From assembly GCF_947498515.1 (NCBI RefSeq), contig NZ_CANMKO010000005.1, forward strand, positions 62,001-126,000: a stretch of 64,000 nucleotides of DNA. Reading direction: 5' to 3'. The notes under the pieces are model-generated. The model saw only the letters and a list, made by a program, of their open reading frames with translations. It had not been told where the DNA came from and made no database searches. The position numbers and the translations under genes were made by a program. The stretch comes from an uncultured Pelagimonas sp. GTDB lineage: Bacteria; Pseudomonadota; Alphaproteobacteria; Rhodobacterales; Rhodobacteraceae. The first letter of the stretch is position 1; each line of letters starts with the position of its first letter. This document shows, piece after piece, positions 9,334 to 18,245 of the stretch.

Positions 9334-9349
9334 GACATAGGAAACTGAC

Positions 9350-10192
9350 ATGAAACTTTTGCGATATGGCGCGCTTGGCGCTGAAAAACCCGGTCTGATG
9401 GACGACAGCGGAACACTCCGCGATCTCAGTGGTGTGATTGACGATGTTGCGGGCGACACCCTTGGCGATGCATCCCTCGACAAACTGCGTCGGCTTGATG
9501 CGTCGACCCTCCCGGCTGTCGACGGCAATCCACGTTTGGGGGCCTGCGTTGGCAATGTCGGCAAATTCATCTGCATCGGTCTGAACTATGCCGATCACGC
9601 CGCCGAAAGCGGCCTTGCCCTCCCCGAGGAGCCGGTGATTTTCTTCAAGGCGACCTCGGCGATTTGTGGCCCCAATGATGACGTCGAAATTCCGCGCACC
9701 TCGGTCAAAACCGATTGGGAGGTCGAGCTTGGTGTCGTGATTGGCAAGCACACCAAATATGTACCAAAGGAAGAGGCTTTGGGACAAATTGCTGGTTACT
9801 GTGTGGTTAATGATCTGTCGGAGCGTGACTTTCAGCTGCACCGTTCCGGGCAGTGGGTCAAAGGCAAATCCTGCGACACATTCGGCCCAATTGGCCCGTG
9901 GTTGGTGACCCGTGACGAGGTGCCCGACCCGCAAAATCTACCTATGTATCTTGAGGTAAATGGCCATCGTTTTCAGGATGGCTCAACCGCGACGATGCAT
10001 TTTGACGTGGCCACCGTCATCTCGCACCTGTCGCAATTCATGTCGCTGCAACCCGGTGATGTGATCTCAACCGGCACCCCTCCGGGCGTTGGATTGGGAC
10101 AAAAGCCGGAGGTCTATTTGAAACCCGGTGACAAGATGAAGCTTGGTATCCAAGGGCTTGGAAATCAACATCAAAACGTGGTTTCAGGCTGA
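9350..10192 (+). CDS. Fumarylacetoacetate hydrolase-family protein, 2,4-diketo-3-deoxy-L-fuconate hydrolase type
   Basis: 280-residue hydrolase that cleaves the C-C bond of acylpyruvates; here it would split 2,4-diketo-3-deoxy-L-fuconate into pyruvate and L-lactate. The domain runs from about residue 70 to the end with the GLNYADHAAE entry, metal ligands in DWEVELGVVIG (Glu-x-Glu) and the Asp of VVNDLSERD, and the STGTPPGVG loop. It overlaps the next start by one base (TGATG). It resembles a second FAH protein at 30950-31798 throughout (shared DLSER, SGQWVKGKS, GTPPGVG), so the two are paralogues from different pathways. Confidence 0.87.
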   Translation: MKLLRYGALGAEKPGLMDDSGTLRDLSGVIDDVAGDTLGDASLDKLRRLDASTLPAVDGNPRLGACVGNVGKFICIGLNYADHAAESGLALPEEPVIFFKATSAICGPNDDVEIPRTSVKTDWEVELGVVIGKHTKYVPKEEALGQIAGYCVVNDLSERDFQLHRSGQWVKGKSCDTFGPIGPWLVTRDEVPDPQNLPMYLEVNGHRFQDGSTATMHFDVATVISHLSQFMSLQPGDVISTGTPPGVGLGQKPEVYLKPGDKMKLGIQGLGNQHQNVVSG

Positions 10193-11478
10193 TGGGAAAG
10201 ATCACTGATCTCACCACTCACGACTTGCGTTTCCCGACCTCGGCCTCCCTTGCCGGGTCGGATGCCATGAACCCCGATCCCGACTATTCCGCCGCCTATG
10301 TGATCTTGCACACGGACGGCGCCCATAAAGGCCACGGCCTGACGTTCACCATCGGGCGTGGGAATGAGATTTGCGTGGCGGCGATTGAGGCGATCAGGCA
10401 CTTGCTTGTTGGTCTCGATCTCGATTGGGTTCGTGCGGACATGGGTCGGTTTTGGCGCCATATCACCGGTGACAGCCAGCTCCGCTGGATTGGCCCCGAC
10501 AAGGGTGCCATCCACCTTGCCACCGGGGCCGTCGTGAACGCCGTTTGGGATTTGTTGGCCAAAGAGGCAGGCAAACCCGTGTGGCAATTGGTCGGTGACA
10601 TGTCGCCCGAAGAGATCGTGAGATTGGTCGATTTTCGCTATATCACGGATGTGCTAACCCCCGACGAAGCTCTGGAAATTCTTAGGAAAGCCGAGCCGGG
10701 CAAGGCGGACCGTATCGCTAAACTGCGCGCTGAGGGGTATCCGTGTTACACGACCTCGGCGGGGTGGCTTGGCTATAGCGATGACAAATTGCGCACCCTA
10801 TGTCGCGAGGCCCGAGAGGCCGGTTTCACCCATACCAAATTCAAGGTCGGCCAGAACCTTGAAGACGACAAACGCCGCCTGACCATCGCGCGCGAAGAGC
10901 TTGGCCCAGAGATGAACTTGATGATTGATGCCAATCAGGTTTGGGAGGTCGATCAAGCCATTGATTGGGTCAAAGAACTGGCCTTTGCTAAACCGCTGTT
11001 CATCGAAGAACCGACAAGCCCCGATGATGTGATCGGCCATGCCAAAATCCGCAAAGCCGTTGCGCCCATCAAAGTTGCAACCGGAGAGATGTGCCAAAAC
11101 CGCATTCTTTTCAAGCAGTTCATCGCCAATGATGCCATCGACATAGTACAAATCGATAGCTGCCGATTGGGTGGTCTAAACGAGGTGTTGGCCGTGCAAC
11201 TTATGGCGGCGAAATACAATCTACCGGTTTGGCCCCATGCCGGGGGCGTCGGGTTGTGCGAATATGTTCAACACCTGTCGATGATTGATTACATTGCGAT
11301 CACCGGCGAAAAAGACAGCAAGCGGATCGAGTTTGTCGACCACCTGCACGAGCATTTCAAACACCCATGTGTGGTGAAAAACGGCGCGTATCAAGCGCCC
11401 GATGCACCGGGATTTTCGATTGAAATCAAGCCCGAAACCCTTCGGGATTTCGAGTTTGAACTCAGGGCGGCGTCGTGA
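10192..11478 (+). CDS. L-fuconate dehydratase (enolase superfamily)
   Basis: 428-residue dehydratase that converts L-fuconate to 2-keto-3-deoxy-L-fuconate. The sequence matches the fuconate dehydratase branch: the long N-terminal domain with SDAMNPDPDYS and the barrel residues Lys216/Lys218 (HTKFKVG), Asp246 and Asn248 (DANQ), Glu272 (FIEEP), Glu299 (TGEM), Asp322 (QIDSCRLGG) and His349 (WPHAGG), spaced as in the characterised Xanthomonas enzyme. It is the last gene of the operon and faces the dehalogenase gene, whose stop lies only 9 bases away. Best single evidence that the cluster is for L-fucose (or the stereochemically similar L-galactose/D-arabinose). Confidence 0.9.
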   Translation: MGKITDLTTHDLRFPTSASLAGSDAMNPDPDYSAAYVILHTDGAHKGHGLTFTIGRGNEICVAAIEAIRHLLVGLDLDWVRADMGRFWRHITGDSQLRWIGPDKGAIHLATGAVVNAVWDLLAKEAGKPVWQLVGDMSPEEIVRLVDFRYITDVLTPDEALEILRKAEPGKADRIAKLRAEGYPCYTTSAGWLGYSDDKLRTLCREAREAGFTHTKFKVGQNLEDDKRRLTIAREELGPEMNLMIDANQVWEVDQAIDWVKELAFAKPLFIEEPTSPDDVIGHAKIRKAVAPIKVATGEMCQNRILFKQFIANDAIDIVQIDSCRLGGLNEVLAVQLMAAKYNLPVWPHAGGVGLCEYVQHLSMIDYIAITGEKDSKRIEFVDHLHEHFKHPCVVKNGAYQAPDAPGFSIEIKPETLRDFEFELRAAS

Positions 11479-11487
11479 TCAGCACTC

Positions 11488-14400
11488 TCACATATCGATC
11501 TCGATGACGCCGTCTTTATCGGCAGCGCGGGACTGACATAGGATGATGTTGGTCTCGCGCTGCGCCTTTGACAAGACGAAATCGCGGTGCTCAACATCGC
11601 CGGATATCACACCGCATTTGCACACCCCACAGATACCGTCCGAGCATTTCACATCGACCGAAAACCCGTTGACGTTTAGCACATCCGCGGCGGTTCGATC
11701 CGCCGGAACCTGAAGGGCCTTGCCGGATTTGACCAATTTCAGAGTGAAATCATAGTTTTCATAGTCGGGTTGTTCCGGGACTGAGAAATATTCAAGGTGC
11801 TGAGCATCCTCTGGGAAACCAGAACGGCACGCAGCCTCAAGAACCGACGCCATATAGCGATCTGCCCCACAGGTGTAGATATGCCAACCCGGCTCGTAGC
11901 CCGCTAACAACCGGTCAAAGTCGGCGCGGCTGTTTTCATCGGTAACATGTAAGTGAACCTTGTCGGCCCACGGCATTGCCGCCAGTTCCGGCAAAAACCC
12001 CATGTCGGCGCGGCTACGGCCCGAATAATGCAACACAAAATCCCGCCCTGATGCGTGCAATTCATGGGCCATGGCGATCATCGGCGTGATGCCGATACCG
12101 CCTCCCATCAGGATCGTTTTTGTGGCATAAGGATCAAGCGCAAAATGGTTGATCGGATGCGAGACAAACACTTTGCGTCCCTCGCTGAAAATCCTGTGCA
12201 TCAATTGCGAGCCACCCCGGCCCGCGTCTTCGCGCAGGACCGCGATTTCGTATTTCGACCGATCCGCCGGGTCCCCGCACATCGAATATTGGCGCAAGAA
12301 TTCGGGCGCGACGACCAAATCCAAATGCGCTCCGGCCTGCCACTCGGGCAAATCGCCCTTGTCGGGTTTGCGAAACTCATAGCGCATCACACCTTGGGCA
12401 ATCTCCTCGGCCTTGGTGATTTCAACCTGAATGACCGGGCTATCCCCGTCGGCGGTATAGCGGTGTACAACATTGTCATCGCCCTGCGCGCGCCGCGCTT
12501 TGTACTCGGATGCGGGGATCATTGCTTTGTAGGCCTGAATGCCGGCCTCGCGGTCCATTGGGAAGGGGTATGGATAGGGGTGCGGGGCCAGAGGTGCGGG
12601 ATAAACCGCCAATGTTTGATCCTCAAACGTCACATCCAAATCGGTCTGAAGGTCGCGGGCGTTCACGGTTGTTTTGGTGGGTCGATACCCGCCCTCTTCG
12701 GTGATTTCCAAATCCCACCACCATTTTTTCACCGGGTTGAGCCCGCCATTGCCAACTGCATCATCCAGTCGCGCCAAGGCCGGGGCCAATTGCGGCGCTT
12801 TCATCGCGGTCCAACGAAACGGGGCTTCTTTGAATATCCCTTCGAGGTTCCAGGGGCAGGTTTTCATACACCGTCCGCACATGGCCCCACCCGGAGTGGT
12901 GACCCGATATGTGGTGCATTTCTGGCTATCGGATTTCCAGATTTCATAGCCATTAAACATGAGCTTAGGCCCGGCCGTGATGGCCCCAGACGGGCATTCG
13001 CGGGCGCATTTGTTGCAGCTTTCGCAGAAAGTTTGCAGGCCAAAATCGATGGGTTTGTCGTGCGCCAATGGCAGATCGGTGGTCACCGCCCCTGATTTCA
13101 AACGCGGCCCAAGATAGGGGTTCAGGATCACCTCGCCGATACGGCTCACCTCACCCAATCCTGCCAAAAGCAACAGGGGGGGCTGCAAGACTTCGCCGTC
13201 CATCACCGTATGAGCCTTGGCGGAATAGCCGAGGTTGCGGATTTGTTTGGCGATCACTCCGCCCAACAGCGAAAAGCGCAAATAGGCCCGCATCGATTGG
13301 GCAACGGCGATCCAATCGTCCCCGGATGACCCATCCATGGTTTCATAACCCTGATCGATCACCATGCTGATCGCTTGATCGTGGGGCGGATCGATGACGT
13401 CACCGCGGGCGTCATGGCTATACCAACTCCACTCGGGGCACCGCGAAATACCAACCGCATCAACACCTAGGAAATAGCTTGTCGCTTTGATCAGGTCAGC
13501 GGCGTCTTGCGGGTTCAATCTGGCTTGTACCGGCTCTTGTTCACCGTCTTGCAAAAGCACAAACGCCCCAAGCGCGCGGCGTTGTGCCATGGATGGCGCG
13601 GCCTTGCGGACGTAGTGACCACCCTTAGCGCTGTCCTGAAGCTTCTTGCCCATGTCGCCAAATTGCGCACGGGCAAACATATCGGTGCGTTTGGGAACCC
13701 GGGCGACGTTGGCTTCGTCGATATAGGTTGTCGGCGTGTCGACCCGTTTTAGGCGCTCAAACGGGTGCGCCCCATCCACAAAGCGTCGTTTCGCGAAAGG
13801 CAGGGCATTTCGTACATTTTTGACCGAGTTTAGTCCAAATTGCCACGCGGTGCCAAAGGCGGATTTGGGCTGCTCTGCCATCGCGGCCAGAGGCAAATCA
13901 GGGGCGATTTCAAAGCTAGTTGTCACAACAGATAGGCCAAAGCGCGTGCCGATATAGGGATGGGTCAAAACCCCGTTTTCGACCGTAGCAAGGCCGGAGG
14001 CCACGGCCAATTTGTTCAAATCAACGTCGCTGCAGCTGGATGTATGCGCGCGGGCATCATGCCCCAATAGCCGCAGGTAATTGGCCAAGACCACCGCCGT
14101 TTCCGAGGCCAGCAAGGCGGCGCGATGGGCATAGGCCCCGGTGATCCAATCGGTTCCCGGCTCGCTTGGGTCAATCTCACGCGGGTTTTCGTAGAGGAAC
14201 ACCAAAGCATGCGTATGGGCCGCGATACTCGGAAGGTCGGCTTCCATCGACTCCTTGAGATCGGCCATGATCAGGTCAATCCCGGCGGCTAGGGTTTTGG
14301 TTTGTTTGGTGCGCAGGTCATGCGCGAGCTTATCGATGTCCGGATTGGAAATCGGGGCCGCCAACATCGCTTGGGCGGGTAATTTGCAACAACCGACCAA

Positions 14401-14691
14401 CGCCGCGTCGGAAAAATACCCGAAAGATTTCAGATGATTGGCGCGTTCAATAGGGTCGGTTGGAGCCTCGGCAACCTCATTGTTGACGATCCCGGCACGG
14501 ATGGCATCCAACATGGCCTGATGGTCACGCATGGCGTTGATGATCGAATGGGGCGTGTCAGGGTTTTCAAACCTAAGCGCCTCCATCTTTGGGACCGTGC
14601 GTAGATCAACCGTCGCGCGGCGCGCCAAAAGCTCAACCGGGTAAGGCCCCATATGAACAGGCCGTGATTTTGAGGAGAAGAACCGGGTCAT
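11488..14691 (-). CDS. rdhA: Self-sufficient (catabolic) reductive dehalogenase with fused flavin/2Fe-2S reductase
   Basis: 1067-residue fusion. Residues 1 to about 640 are a corrinoid-dependent reductive dehalogenase carrying two 4Fe-4S motifs: Cys556/559/562/566 (CESCNKCARECP) and Cys592/605/608/612 (CGRCMKTCPW). After about residue 745 comes a phthalate-dioxygenase-reductase-like module: FMN region RQYSMCGDP, NAD loop MGGGIGITPM (862-871), and a plant-type 2Fe-2S site Cys1016/1021/1024 plus Cys1052. This is the architecture of the NAD(P)H-fed, oxygen-compatible dehalogenases such as BhbA and the Nitratireductor enzyme, at nearly identical length. No Tat signal and no RdhB anchor are seen, so it is cytoplasmic and catabolic, not respiratory. 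I chose ATG 14691 (AGGTG upstream); longer in-frame extension lacks similarity. Likely substrate a halogenated phenol or hydroxybenzoate; inference only. Confidence 0.9.
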   Translation of the reverse strand: MTRFFSSKSRPVHMGPYPVELLARRATVDLRTVPKMEALRFENPDTPHSIINAMRDHQAMLDAIRAGIVNNEVAEAPTDPIERANHLKSFGYFSDAALVGCCKLPAQAMLAAPISNPDIDKLAHDLRTKQTKTLAAGIDLIMADLKESMEADLPSIAAHTHALVFLYENPREIDPSEPGTDWITGAYAHRAALLASETAVVLANYLRLLGHDARAHTSSCSDVDLNKLAVASGLATVENGVLTHPYIGTRFGLSVVTTSFEIAPDLPLAAMAEQPKSAFGTAWQFGLNSVKNVRNALPFAKRRFVDGAHPFERLKRVDTPTTYIDEANVARVPKRTDMFARAQFGDMGKKLQDSAKGGHYVRKAAPSMAQRRALGAFVLLQDGEQEPVQARLNPQDAADLIKATSYFLGVDAVGISRCPEWSWYSHDARGDVIDPPHDQAISMVIDQGYETMDGSSGDDWIAVAQSMRAYLRFSLLGGVIAKQIRNLGYSAKAHTVMDGEVLQPPLLLLAGLGEVSRIGEVILNPYLGPRLKSGAVTTDLPLAHDKPIDFGLQTFCESCNKCARECPSGAITAGPKLMFNGYEIWKSDSQKCTTYRVTTPGGAMCGRCMKTCPWNLEGIFKEAPFRWTAMKAPQLAPALARLDDAVGNGGLNPVKKWWWDLEITEEGGYRPTKTTVNARDLQTDLDVTFEDQTLAVYPAPLAPHPYPYPFPMDREAGIQAYKAMIPASEYKARRAQGDDNVVHRYTADGDSPVIQVEITKAEEIAQGVMRYEFRKPDKGDLPEWQAGAHLDLVVAPEFLRQYSMCGDPADRSKYEIAVLREDAGRGGSQLMHRIFSEGRKVFVSHPINHFALDPYATKTILMGGGIGITPMIAMAHELHASGRDFVLHYSGRSRADMGFLPELAAMPWADKVHLHVTDENSRADFDRLLAGYEPGWHIYTCGADRYMASVLEAACRSGFPEDAQHLEYFSVPEQPDYENYDFTLKLVKSGKALQVPADRTAADVLNVNGFSVDVKCSDGICGVCKCGVISGDVEHRDFVLSKAQRETNIILCQSRAADKDGVIEIDM

Positions 14692-14862
14692 ACCACACCT
14701 GTACCGATATAGTGTTTTGCAAAAACCATGACTGAAGAGGGCTGGTTCATGTATTCTCCATTCGGACCGCAGGGGGGCGTATTTATGTGCTAACTGCACG
14801 CTTTTTACGTAACACTCCACAACACATCCCCTATTTTCAAGCAAATTCTTGCCTTTTTTAGA

Positions 14863-15393
14863 GTGCAATGTCAGAATTTACGTTCATCAAGCACGATTAT
14901 TTTTGGGTCTACTGTGGAACCGAGTAAGGAAATTTCAAGCTATAGCGCGCAGGATAACCTTGGCTATTGCCTCAGTCGGGCGGCATTGATCTTGCAACCC
15001 GCCGTTGATAGCGCGTTGATTGATATTGGTTTAACCCGCCTGTCTTGGACGGTTTTGGCCTGCATTCGGTTTGAAGGAATCGAAGCGCCAAGCCAGATCG
15101 CCAAATTCGTCGGCATGGAACGGACAACTGCGTCACGTCTCATTTCTCGGCTTGAAAAAGATGGCTTTGTCACCCGCACACCAAGCCACGCAGACGGGCG
15201 TGGCCATTCCGTTCAGCCGACCGCGCTTGGGATCGAGGCCTGCAATACTGCGCCAGACTTGATCCAAGCTGCAATGCGACCTTTTCTGCGCGATCTGTCT
15301 GACAATAATGTCGATCAACTGATTGATCTTCTTAAACGCATTGGCACCGGGACCGTCGCAGATTGGGGCGCGGCCCTTCCAAAAAACAAATGA
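14863..15393 (+). CDS. MarR-family transcriptional regulator
   Basis: Winged-helix MarR-type regulator, 176 residues from the GTG at 14863; a GTG at 14914 (VEPSKEISS) would give a more typical 159 residues, and neither has a clear ribosome site. The DNA-binding part spans about residues 65-125, with the recognition helix in MERTTASRLISRLEKDG and the wing in SHADGRGHSV. It is divergent from the dehalogenase gene with a 171-bp gap, the classic arrangement for a local repressor that releases on binding an aromatic ligand. Its ligand is therefore likely to be the halogenated aromatic or its product. Start uncertain, family sure. Confidence 0.88.
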   Translation: MQCQNLRSSSTIIFGSTVEPSKEISSYSAQDNLGYCLSRAALILQPAVDSALIDIGLTRLSWTVLACIRFEGIEAPSQIAKFVGMERTTASRLISRLEKDGFVTRTPSHADGRGHSVQPTALGIEACNTAPDLIQAAMRPFLRDLSDNNVDQLIDLLKRIGTGTVADWGAALPKNK

Positions 15394-15532
15394 AGATGGC
15401 AAATCACTTTGTTTTGATGGGCTTACTGACCATATGGTCCAAAAACACACATTTCTCACGCAACTTAACCTTGACGTGATCACAGGAAACGCCACCCTGT
15501 TAGCGCCGATCAGAGCAAAACGGGGAGACGTC

Positions 15533-17113
15533 ATGACTTGTAACACCTTCAGAAATTCCACCCTCTTGGCCAGCGCTGCGATCTGCCTCTCGGTATCTGC
15601 TTCGGCTGAAACCTTGAGGTGGGCGTCGACTACGGACCCGCAAACGATGGACCCGCACGCGGTGAATTCTGCACCGGTCCTTTCCTTCTTGAACAATATC
15701 TACGAAGGCTTGGTGCGCCGGGGTCAGGACATGTCGATCGAACCGTCATTGGCGGCGTCATGGGAGCCGCTTGAGGGCGAAGACGGCTGGCGTTTCAACC
15801 TGCGTCAGGGCGTCAAGTTTCAGGACGGATCGGACTTTACCGCCGAGGACGTGATGTTTTCCTATCAACGCGCCTCGAACGAGGCCGCCGATGTGCGTAG
15901 CTGGTTTGCGCCTGTGGCCGACGTGCGCGTTGTCGATGACCACACCATTGATTTTGTGACCAAAGCGCCCAACCCGCTATTCCCGGATAGCATCGCCAAC
16001 TTCATGATTTTGGACAAGGGCTGGGCCGAAGCCAATGACGCCGCCCTGCCCGCCCGCGATGCCGAAAACTATGCGACGATGAACGTAAACGGCACCGGCG
16101 CGTTCACATTGGTAAGCCGCGATCCCGGCGTGAAAACCGTTCTCGCCCCCCATGCCGGATGGTGGGATGAGGCCGGGCACAACCTAACCGAAGCGGTGTT
16201 TACGCCCATCGGCAATTCCGCCACCGGATTGGCGGCGCTTTTGTCCGGCGAAATCGACTTTATCCAGCCGATCCCCTTGCAGGACGTTGCCCAAGTCGAG
16301 AGCCGCGACGGATTCAAAGTTCTTGAAGGCGAAGAAACCCGCGTCATCATGTTTGGCTTTGGCCATGAGCATGAAAAGCTGCTTTATTCGTCGGATGTGA
16401 GCGACGCCAACCCCTTTGCCGATCCGCGCGTGCGCTTGGCCGCCGCGCATGCCATTGATGTGGCGTCGATTGATCGGGTTCTGTTCCGGGGCAAGATTGA
16501 GCCGGCATCGCAATTAGTTCCGGCGGATATTTCCGGTTATTCCGAGGCTAACTCTTCGCGCCCGGACTACAACCCAGATCGGGCCAAGGAATTGTTGGCC
16601 GAAGCCGGTTACCCGGACGGGTTTTCCTTTGGCCTGAAATGCCCCAACGATCGCTACATCAATGACGAAGCAGTGTGCCGCGCCGCCGCGTCGATGTTTG
16701 CCGCCGTCGGTCTCAAGGCCGAACTGAGCACCGGACCAGTGCGTGATTATTGGCCCCAGCTGCGCGAAGACGACTTTGATATGTATCTGCTGGGCTGGTC
16801 GCCGGGCACCTTTGATATGGAACACCCGATCCGTTTCTTGATGCATAGCCAAGACAACGACAAAAAGCTCGGTTCGTGGAATTTTGGCGGATATTCCAAT
16901 GCCCGCGTCGATGAGTTGCTGCCGATGATTCAGCAGGAAATCGACCCGGCCAAACGGCAGATGATGATTGATGAGGTTGTCAAAACCACCCAATCCGAAG
17001 TGGCCTATATCCCGCTTTACACCCAGCCGCTTATCTGGGCCGCCAAAGACAATGTTGACCTGACACAGCGCGCCGACAACTTCTTTATGTTGCGCTGGGT
17101 TACTGTGAACTAA
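15533..17113 (+). CDS. Peptide/opine-type ABC transporter, solute-binding protein (family 5)
   Basis: Periplasmic binding protein of 526 residues, typical DppA/OppA size. The signal peptide covers about residues 1-25 (LLASAAICLSVSASA) and the family 5 body starts LRWASTTDPQTMDPHA. ATG 15533 is preceded by GGGGAG; the frame is open further upstream but that part overlaps the MarR gene. It is followed, after an interspersed repeat, by two permeases and a fused ATPase, forming a complete importer. Family 5 proteins bind peptides, opines, nickel complexes, glutathione and other solutes; its place beside the dehalogenase and MarR genes allows the idea that it brings in the halogenated substrate, but this is unproven. 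Confidence 0.9.
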   Translation: MTCNTFRNSTLLASAAICLSVSASAETLRWASTTDPQTMDPHAVNSAPVLSFLNNIYEGLVRRGQDMSIEPSLAASWEPLEGEDGWRFNLRQGVKFQDGSDFTAEDVMFSYQRASNEAADVRSWFAPVADVRVVDDHTIDFVTKAPNPLFPDSIANFMILDKGWAEANDAALPARDAENYATMNVNGTGAFTLVSRDPGVKTVLAPHAGWWDEAGHNLTEAVFTPIGNSATGLAALLSGEIDFIQPIPLQDVAQVESRDGFKVLEGEETRVIMFGFGHEHEKLLYSSDVSDANPFADPRVRLAAAHAIDVASIDRVLFRGKIEPASQLVPADISGYSEANSSRPDYNPDRAKELLAEAGYPDGFSFGLKCPNDRYINDEAVCRAAASMFAAVGLKAELSTGPVRDYWPQLREDDFDMYLLGWSPGTFDMEHPIRFLMHSQDNDKKLGSWNFGGYSNARVDELLPMIQQEIDPAKRQMMIDEVVKTTQSEVAYIPLYTQPLIWAAKDNVDLTQRADNFFMLRWVTVN

Positions 17114-17142
17114 GCCGCGCCGTCGGTTGTGAAAAAAAGGTC

Positions 17143-17210
17143 GGGAGGGGCGCTGCCCCTCTTGGTCGCAAGACGACCAATTCACCCCGGGATATTTCTG
17201 GAAAGAAGAA
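17143..17210 (+). repeat. Rhodobacterales-type interspersed double-hairpin repeat, copy 1
   Basis: GC-rich element between the binding-protein and permease genes: hairpin 1 GAGGGGC-GCT-GCCCCTC (17145-17161), hairpin 2 TTGGTCG-CAAGA-CGACCAA (17162-17180), then a tail CCCCGGGATATTTCTGG ending GAAAGAAGAA. A second copy is at 50934-50996 with the same plan but different hairpin 2 bases that still pair. Probably a transcribed attenuating or mRNA-processing element. Confidence 0.8.
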
Positions 17211-17270
17211 ACCGCGAAGGGGACGGATTGGTGCCGGAGGGGCTAAAGGGACGGGACGTTCAACGCGGGT

Positions 17271-18245
17271 ATGGTCTATTTCATTTTCAAACGGCTGGCC
17301 CAATCGGTCTTTGTGATGCTGGCCGTCGCCTTTCTGGCGTTTTCCCTGTTCCGATTTGTTGGCGATCCGGTCAGCCAAATGACCGGCGTCGAAACATCGG
17401 TTGAGGACCAAGAACGCCTTCGTGAGGACTTGGGGCTAAACGACCCGTTTGTCCTGCAATTCGCGCGTTTTACGGGCAATTTGCTACAGGGTGATTTCGG
17501 CTTTTCTTATCGGACTCGTCAGCCGGTGGCCGAGATGATCGTGACCCGGATCCCGGCGACTTTGGAACTTGGGATTGTGGCCTTGTTGATCTCATTGTTC
17601 GTGGGCATTCCCACCGGGGTCTATACGGCGTTGCGTCCGCGTGGGTTCGTAACCCAAACCATCTTAATGACCACCTTGATAGGGGTGTCGATCCCGACCT
17701 TTGTCATTGGGATCATGTTGATTTTCCTGTTTGGTGTTCAGCTGGGTTGGCTGCCGACATTTGGGCGCGGTGGCACGGTACAACTTGGCGGTTGGGAAAG
17801 CTCTTTATTTACGGTTGATGGCTGGCGGGCGTTGATCCTTCCGGCGCTGACGCTTGGTGTCTATCAGCTCACGTTGACCATGCGATTGGTCCGGGCCGAG
17901 ATGATGGAGGTGATGCGATCCGACTATATTCGCTTTGCCACGGCGCGCGGTGTGCCGATGGGGCGGCTCTATTTCCGCCATGCGCTGGCCAATACGTTGG
18001 TGCCGGTGATCACCATTGTCGGTCTGCAATTTGGTGGCGTCATTGCCTTTTCCATCGTCACCGAAAGCGTCTTTCAATGGCCCGGAATGGGGCTTTTGTT
18101 CCTTGAATCGATCCGCTTTGTCGATATCCCGGTTATGGGGGTCTACCTTGTGGTGATCGCGTTTTTCTTTGTGCTGGTGAACCTGATTGTTGACCTTCTC
18201 TATGTGGCAATCGACCCGCGATTGCGGATCAAGGACGTGTCATGA
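17271..18245 (+). CDS. Peptide-type ABC transporter permease (DppB-like)
   Basis: Inner-membrane permease of 324 residues with the DppB-family N-terminus (FIFKRLAQSVFVMLAVAFLAF, first helix), a large periplasmic loop and about five further helices. The conserved cytoplasmic loop with the family pattern DYIRFATARGVP-GRLYFRHALANTL is intact. Its stop overlaps the start of the DppC-like gene (ATGA). The 157-bp gap upstream holds the interspersed repeat and no promoter that I can argue for, so it is likely expressed by read-through from the binding-protein gene. Confidence 0.92.
   Translation: MVYFIFKRLAQSVFVMLAVAFLAFSLFRFVGDPVSQMTGVETSVEDQERLREDLGLNDPFVLQFARFTGNLLQGDFGFSYRTRQPVAEMIVTRIPATLELGIVALLISLFVGIPTGVYTALRPRGFVTQTILMTTLIGVSIPTFVIGIMLIFLFGVQLGWLPTFGRGGTVQLGGWESSLFTVDGWRALILPALTLGVYQLTLTMRLVRAEMMEVMRSDYIRFATARGVPMGRLYFRHALANTLVPVITIVGLQFGGVIAFSIVTESVFQWPGMGLLFLESIRFVDIPVMGVYLVVIAFFFVLVNLIVDLLYVAIDPRLRIKDVS

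Noticed and set aside
12055-13095. 346-codon open frame on the plus strand opposite the dehalogenase
   Set aside because: Exact antisense of a strongly conserved domain (iron-sulfur and reductase region); composition rich in Gly, Arg, His and Phe without family similarity and no ribosome site. A mirror of GC-rich codon use.
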